DNA of 64,000 nt from NCBI GenBank assembly GCA_023079485.1, contig CM041108.1:496001-560000 (forward strand), in the 5' to 3' direction. A program made the position numbers and the translations under genes. The DNA is from Archilochus colubris (Eukaryota; Chordata; Aves; Apodiformes; Trochilidae). Below are positions 60,301 to 64,000 of this stretch, in pieces. The stretch's first letter is position 1, and every line of letters begins with the position of its first letter. The notes beneath the pieces are model-generated. The model saw only the letters and a program-made list of their open reading frames with translations. It searched no databases and was not told the origin of the DNA.

Positions 60301-63300
60301 TGTGAAATGGATATGAACAGTCTGTGAGATCCTAGGCACAAGAACCTTACAGGAAATCTGCTATAATTCCCTTATTATTTTAAGTGTTCTGGGAAACTTT
60401 AGCATAATTGACAAGATACTAGAAAAGGAGCAGTGTGCCATGTAAGGGTTTGGTTAACTCCTTCAGCACATGAGACACTGGCACTGCAAGCAGGCAGCCA
60501 CAGCTTTTCCACATAACAGTGACTACGTGCAAGCATCTCACAGAGGTTCAGACTTCAGTTCATAAATCACTGCTCCCTCCAGCAGAGAGATGGGCGAGAT
60601 GAAATTGCCTCTTATAGTCACATGCACCATCCTGTTTCATTGGCATTTACCATCTTTGGTTAAACAAGGCCAGGATAATAAAAATGTCACTTTTGTACAA
60701 AGCTACTTTCCTTTTGGACATACTACTGCAAAGGGAGCTGTGAGTCAATGTATTATCAACCTTGTAAAGAGGCTTTTTATCAGGTTTGCTACTGCTCAGC
60801 TTTTGCCCAGATGACAGACTGGGGGCAGGTGACAATATTTAGGGCTCAGATTTGCTGGGGGTAGCTAAGGGTTTGCAGTCAAACTGGGGTTAGCAAAGTG
60901 GCTTCAGGAGGCACTGTTTTGCAGAGCTATCTACAAGCCCTGTCTGACAAAGCTGATTGTGTCCTGATAGCTCCAAGACTTCAAGATAAAAATTTGCTGA
61001 AGACATCACAGAAGGTAAGGAAAGAAAACTCTGCAGGAAACTTTTTTCCCCTGCTGACTGTGGTTACTTTTTCTATTTAAATAATCACTGACCTCGCTTA
61101 AGTAAATGCAAGTTTCAGCAGGGATAGGATTTGCTTCTGGAGAGGTCTAAACTAGCAGGCAGGAAGAGTCTAAAGACGTGACTTTGTCATCAAGTTTGTG
61201 TGAAGAAAATACATTTTTTGTTGTTTAAACCTGATGTCCATATTTTATTGCATTGTAAGAATAAATGAGTAACTGTTCTCTAGTAAACCTTCCCAAATCA
61301 GGATTTTACTTAATTCTGTCACCTCTTTTCCCAACCAGAGTCCGACACTACTTATCAAGTGATCAATACAGTAGTAAATGCTGAAGAGATCACTACTGAA
61401 AAACTTCACCTGGTTCCTTTGCTGCCTGTTGACCCACACCCCATAGAACAGAGCCTAGGTTACTCTGCAGAGTTCTCAGAGTTCTCATATTTTCCCTTGA
61501 GTTACACCACTGCACGAGAATGAAATTCTTGATTACCAGACACCAGCACCATGGGAAAGTTGGTAGAGCAAATTAAAGCAGTAGCACCCAAAGAGAATAA
61601 AAGCATTGATCTCTGCACCTTGAGAGCTAGTGGAAAGCTGAAGAAGAAATATTAGAAGATGGCCTTTGAAAATCTGAAGATAAATGGCTATTCGGTAGGT
61701 GCTGACTGACAGGTGGGGCTTTAATTTTCCTGAGAAAGGAACCTTCCCTTCTCTCCTTTTATTTATTGCCTATGTGGGACTGAGACTGAACAGTCAACAA
61801 GAGATCACCTTTTGAGGCACACATCTGCATGCAAGAAAAAGAAAGGCAGGAAGATTTTGAGCAAATCATGCCATCTTTCAGGTTTCTGACTTATTAGCAG
61901 AGATGGTAGTGGCTGCCTCTTTAGAAAATGCATGGAGGGAATGATGCAGAACTGATGCAAAAGAGTTAAGCTATTCAAAAACAGGGCAAAACATTTAAGG
62001 AAACTGCACAAGAAGGGAGACCTGTGGCACATTTCACTAAAAAAGGTGGTTTAAAAGCTCCTTCCATCCGAATAATTGCTTCTCAAAGTGTAACCTTACT
62101 CAGCACTGAAGTAGGAAGATGCCTCTCATTTCCTCTTTGAGCTCTCATTAAGTTGCTGCTTTTTTAACATGCTGACAGGCAGGATTTCACAAGGGAGCTC
62201 CTCTGGGGCTGCAGGAGAAACCCACCTATACACAAACCTGGGTGACTGCTGCTTCACTGGGAAGCTACTGAAGCAGCAGGGTGACTTTGTGTTTGTTGGA
62301 TGGCTGCCTGTCTGCTCAGAGTTTAATGAACTCAGAAACGGCAAAACAGGGGTTGTTCAGTCCCTCAAAAGAAAATACCTTGTAAGAAAATGTCCCACTA
62401 ATATGACAAAAAGAAAAAACAGCTTATAGACATCTGCACTCTGCTTTTATCTGCTAATTACCTCCCAATCTACACTCTTCCTAGCAATGCTGGATAACCA
62501 CAGTTCTGATTTCCCTGAGCCCTTTCACTGCCAGTTGTGAGGAAGCAGTGTGCCCCCCTCATTCCCAGAGTATCCAAATGTTTCACAGTGTTCAACACAG
62601 GCATCCTCTAAAATCTCATTAAATCATTTGTCAGCATCTGTGGAACTAGGAAGTGTTCTGTGTTCCATTTCAAGACAGGGAAGTCAAGTCAAAAAGACAA
62701 TTGCTTCCTCCACACCCTCGCTGGGAGTCTGTGGCAGGGCAAACAGCTAAACCAAATTCCCAAGAGCCTAAATGAGTGCCTGTAATCCCTGCACTCTGCT
62801 TCTTCCCTTCCACCAATCCAGCAGTAGTTAACACAGGTTGCCTCAGGTATGTCTAAAGATTACTCTGAAAACCCTAAATAACCCAATTCACCAGCATGAA
62901 TAACCCAGCAAGATTATTTCTAATACCAAGTACTTGTGTTTCTGTTCTATCAAGTAGCTACAGGCTTCAAGGAGATTTTTTCCCCCCCTAACTATGGATT
63001 AAAATATAAAAAATCCCACATGTAACACAAGTTTGCAGTTGAATTAAATATACTGACTTCAGACCAATGCAGGAAAGAGTGGAGAAGCTAAATTGCAATG
63101 AGACCAGAGGCTGAGGTGGTGCTTGGTTTTTTTCTCCAGAAGAGGCTGAAGACTAGAAAATGCCTTATGAGCCATCATACCGACCCCAGTGCACAGGCTG
63201 TAACAATTTATTATAGAACAAGGATGGGGAACATGGAGTTCCACAAGATAAGGGGTATCTCTACCTGATAAATCAGAGTTCAAATGCACTGGGTGGATAG

Positions 63301-64000
63301 GAGAATAATCCATGGAGCTTTCAGTCCATCACCTTCCAGTTCATTGAATTAAAGAAGTTGAGCATAAAAAGCCTCTGTGCAAAGGCTGCAATCACAATAT
63401 TATGCTCTTCAGTGTTTTTATTACTTTTGAATGGTTACATGATATTTTCTTTACCAACTAGAAAAGCCTGAAAAGAAACCAATCTGATCCTTCCCACCTC
63501 CAAGGAAGTGACTCTGCCTGAGGCACTCTGCAGCCTCTCTGTCCTTTTGCCCCAGACGCTATTTTTAGGGGGACCTTCTGGTGTCATTGAAAATTTGACC
63601 ATCATCTTTCAACCAAGACCACTGAACAAATTAAAAATAACACTTTTGTCCTAGCAAGACTCCTGTTTCTCCTGTTACTGTGTGTTTACACACAGCACAT
63701 ACTGAACAGTGGGGAAAGCAGAACCCCAATTCTAAGAGAAAATCCTGCCCAGGAGCACTGATGTTCCTGTTCTCCAGTACTGAGATATTTTAACCATAAC
63801 AGCAACTGAGAAGCACTATGTAATCCACAGCTGGATTAAAAAAAAAAAAAAAATTAAAATAAAAACTGAAGTATGTTAATGCCACTTTGTGTTTCTCCTG
63901 TAACTTGCATCCAAACAGACCAAAGGTAAACAGACCAAAAGCAGGCTTTCTGCCCCAAAACATTCAACAGTGCTATTGAACCCACTGGACAGACAAAAGA
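57332..64000 (-). other. KCNJ5: KCNJ5 upstream/5' intron region
   Basis: The first coding exon begins right after a splice acceptor, so at least one untranslated exon must lie further right, in this stretch or beyond the window. No CpG-rich promoter is visible here, which favours a promoter outside. A MIR-like relic sits at 60252-60335; otherwise short open frames only. Confidence 0.6.
60252..60335 (-). mobile_element. MIR SINE relic (reverse)
   Basis: GAGCAAATCACTGCTTTCCC, TCTGCCTTAATTGCCCAACT and GTAAAATCTGTGAAATGGAT in sequence resemble the reverse MIR consensus (GGCAAGTCACTTAACC, TGCCTCAGTTTCCCCATCT, GTAAAATGGGGATAA). Diverged but collinear. Confidence 0.5.

Overview
This is vertebrate nuclear DNA, most likely from a bird. 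Two things point that way. The only clear young interspersed repeats are short 3' pieces of CR1 LINEs ending in the typical ATTCTATG octamer repeats. The two genes present also give proteins close to amniote orthologues, with compact introns and low repeat load. A crocodilian or turtle is not strictly excluded.

Layout: (1) 1-12442 carries, on the + strand, the last nine coding exons of ARHGAP32 (RICS/GRIT/p250GAP, a Rho-family GTPase-activating protein). All exons were joined by GT-AG sites and the reading frame is preserved through all eight introns: 4776 coding bases, 1591 residues plus a TGA stop. The first exons (PX and SH3 domains, N-terminal half of the RhoGAP domain with the arginine finger) lie left of the window. 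(2) 12443 to about 16.6 kb is the probable long 3'UTR, with a miR-132/212 seed match, a 42-base A tract, a G-quadruplex motif and two Pumilio elements near a candidate poly(A) signal. (3) About 16.6-47 kb is intergenic with no supportable gene; it holds a degenerate minisatellite, CR1 fragments, and old MIR/L2/CR1-like relics. (4) 47450-57324 carries, on the - strand, the complete coding part of KCNJ5 (GIRK4/Kir3.4): two coding exons, 431 residues, separated by an 8.6-kb intron that contains an AT-rich palindromic tract and an 84-bp tandem duplication. (5) 57332-64000 lies upstream of the KCNJ5 coding exon, and should be 5' intron and possibly an untranslated first exon; no promoter could be identified.

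The genes are convergent (tail to tail), the same order and orientation I recall for the human 11q24 locus. They are not known to act in one pathway: ARHGAP32 controls RhoA/Rac1/Cdc42 in neurons, and KCNJ5 forms G-protein-gated potassium channels in heart and brain. No RNA gene, CRISPR, bacterial element or intact transposon was seen. I found no evidence of a new multi-gene system. The most interesting signals are regulatory motifs in the ARHGAP32 3'UTR, repeat structure in its disordered tail, and several unexplained diverged tandem repeats in non-coding DNA.
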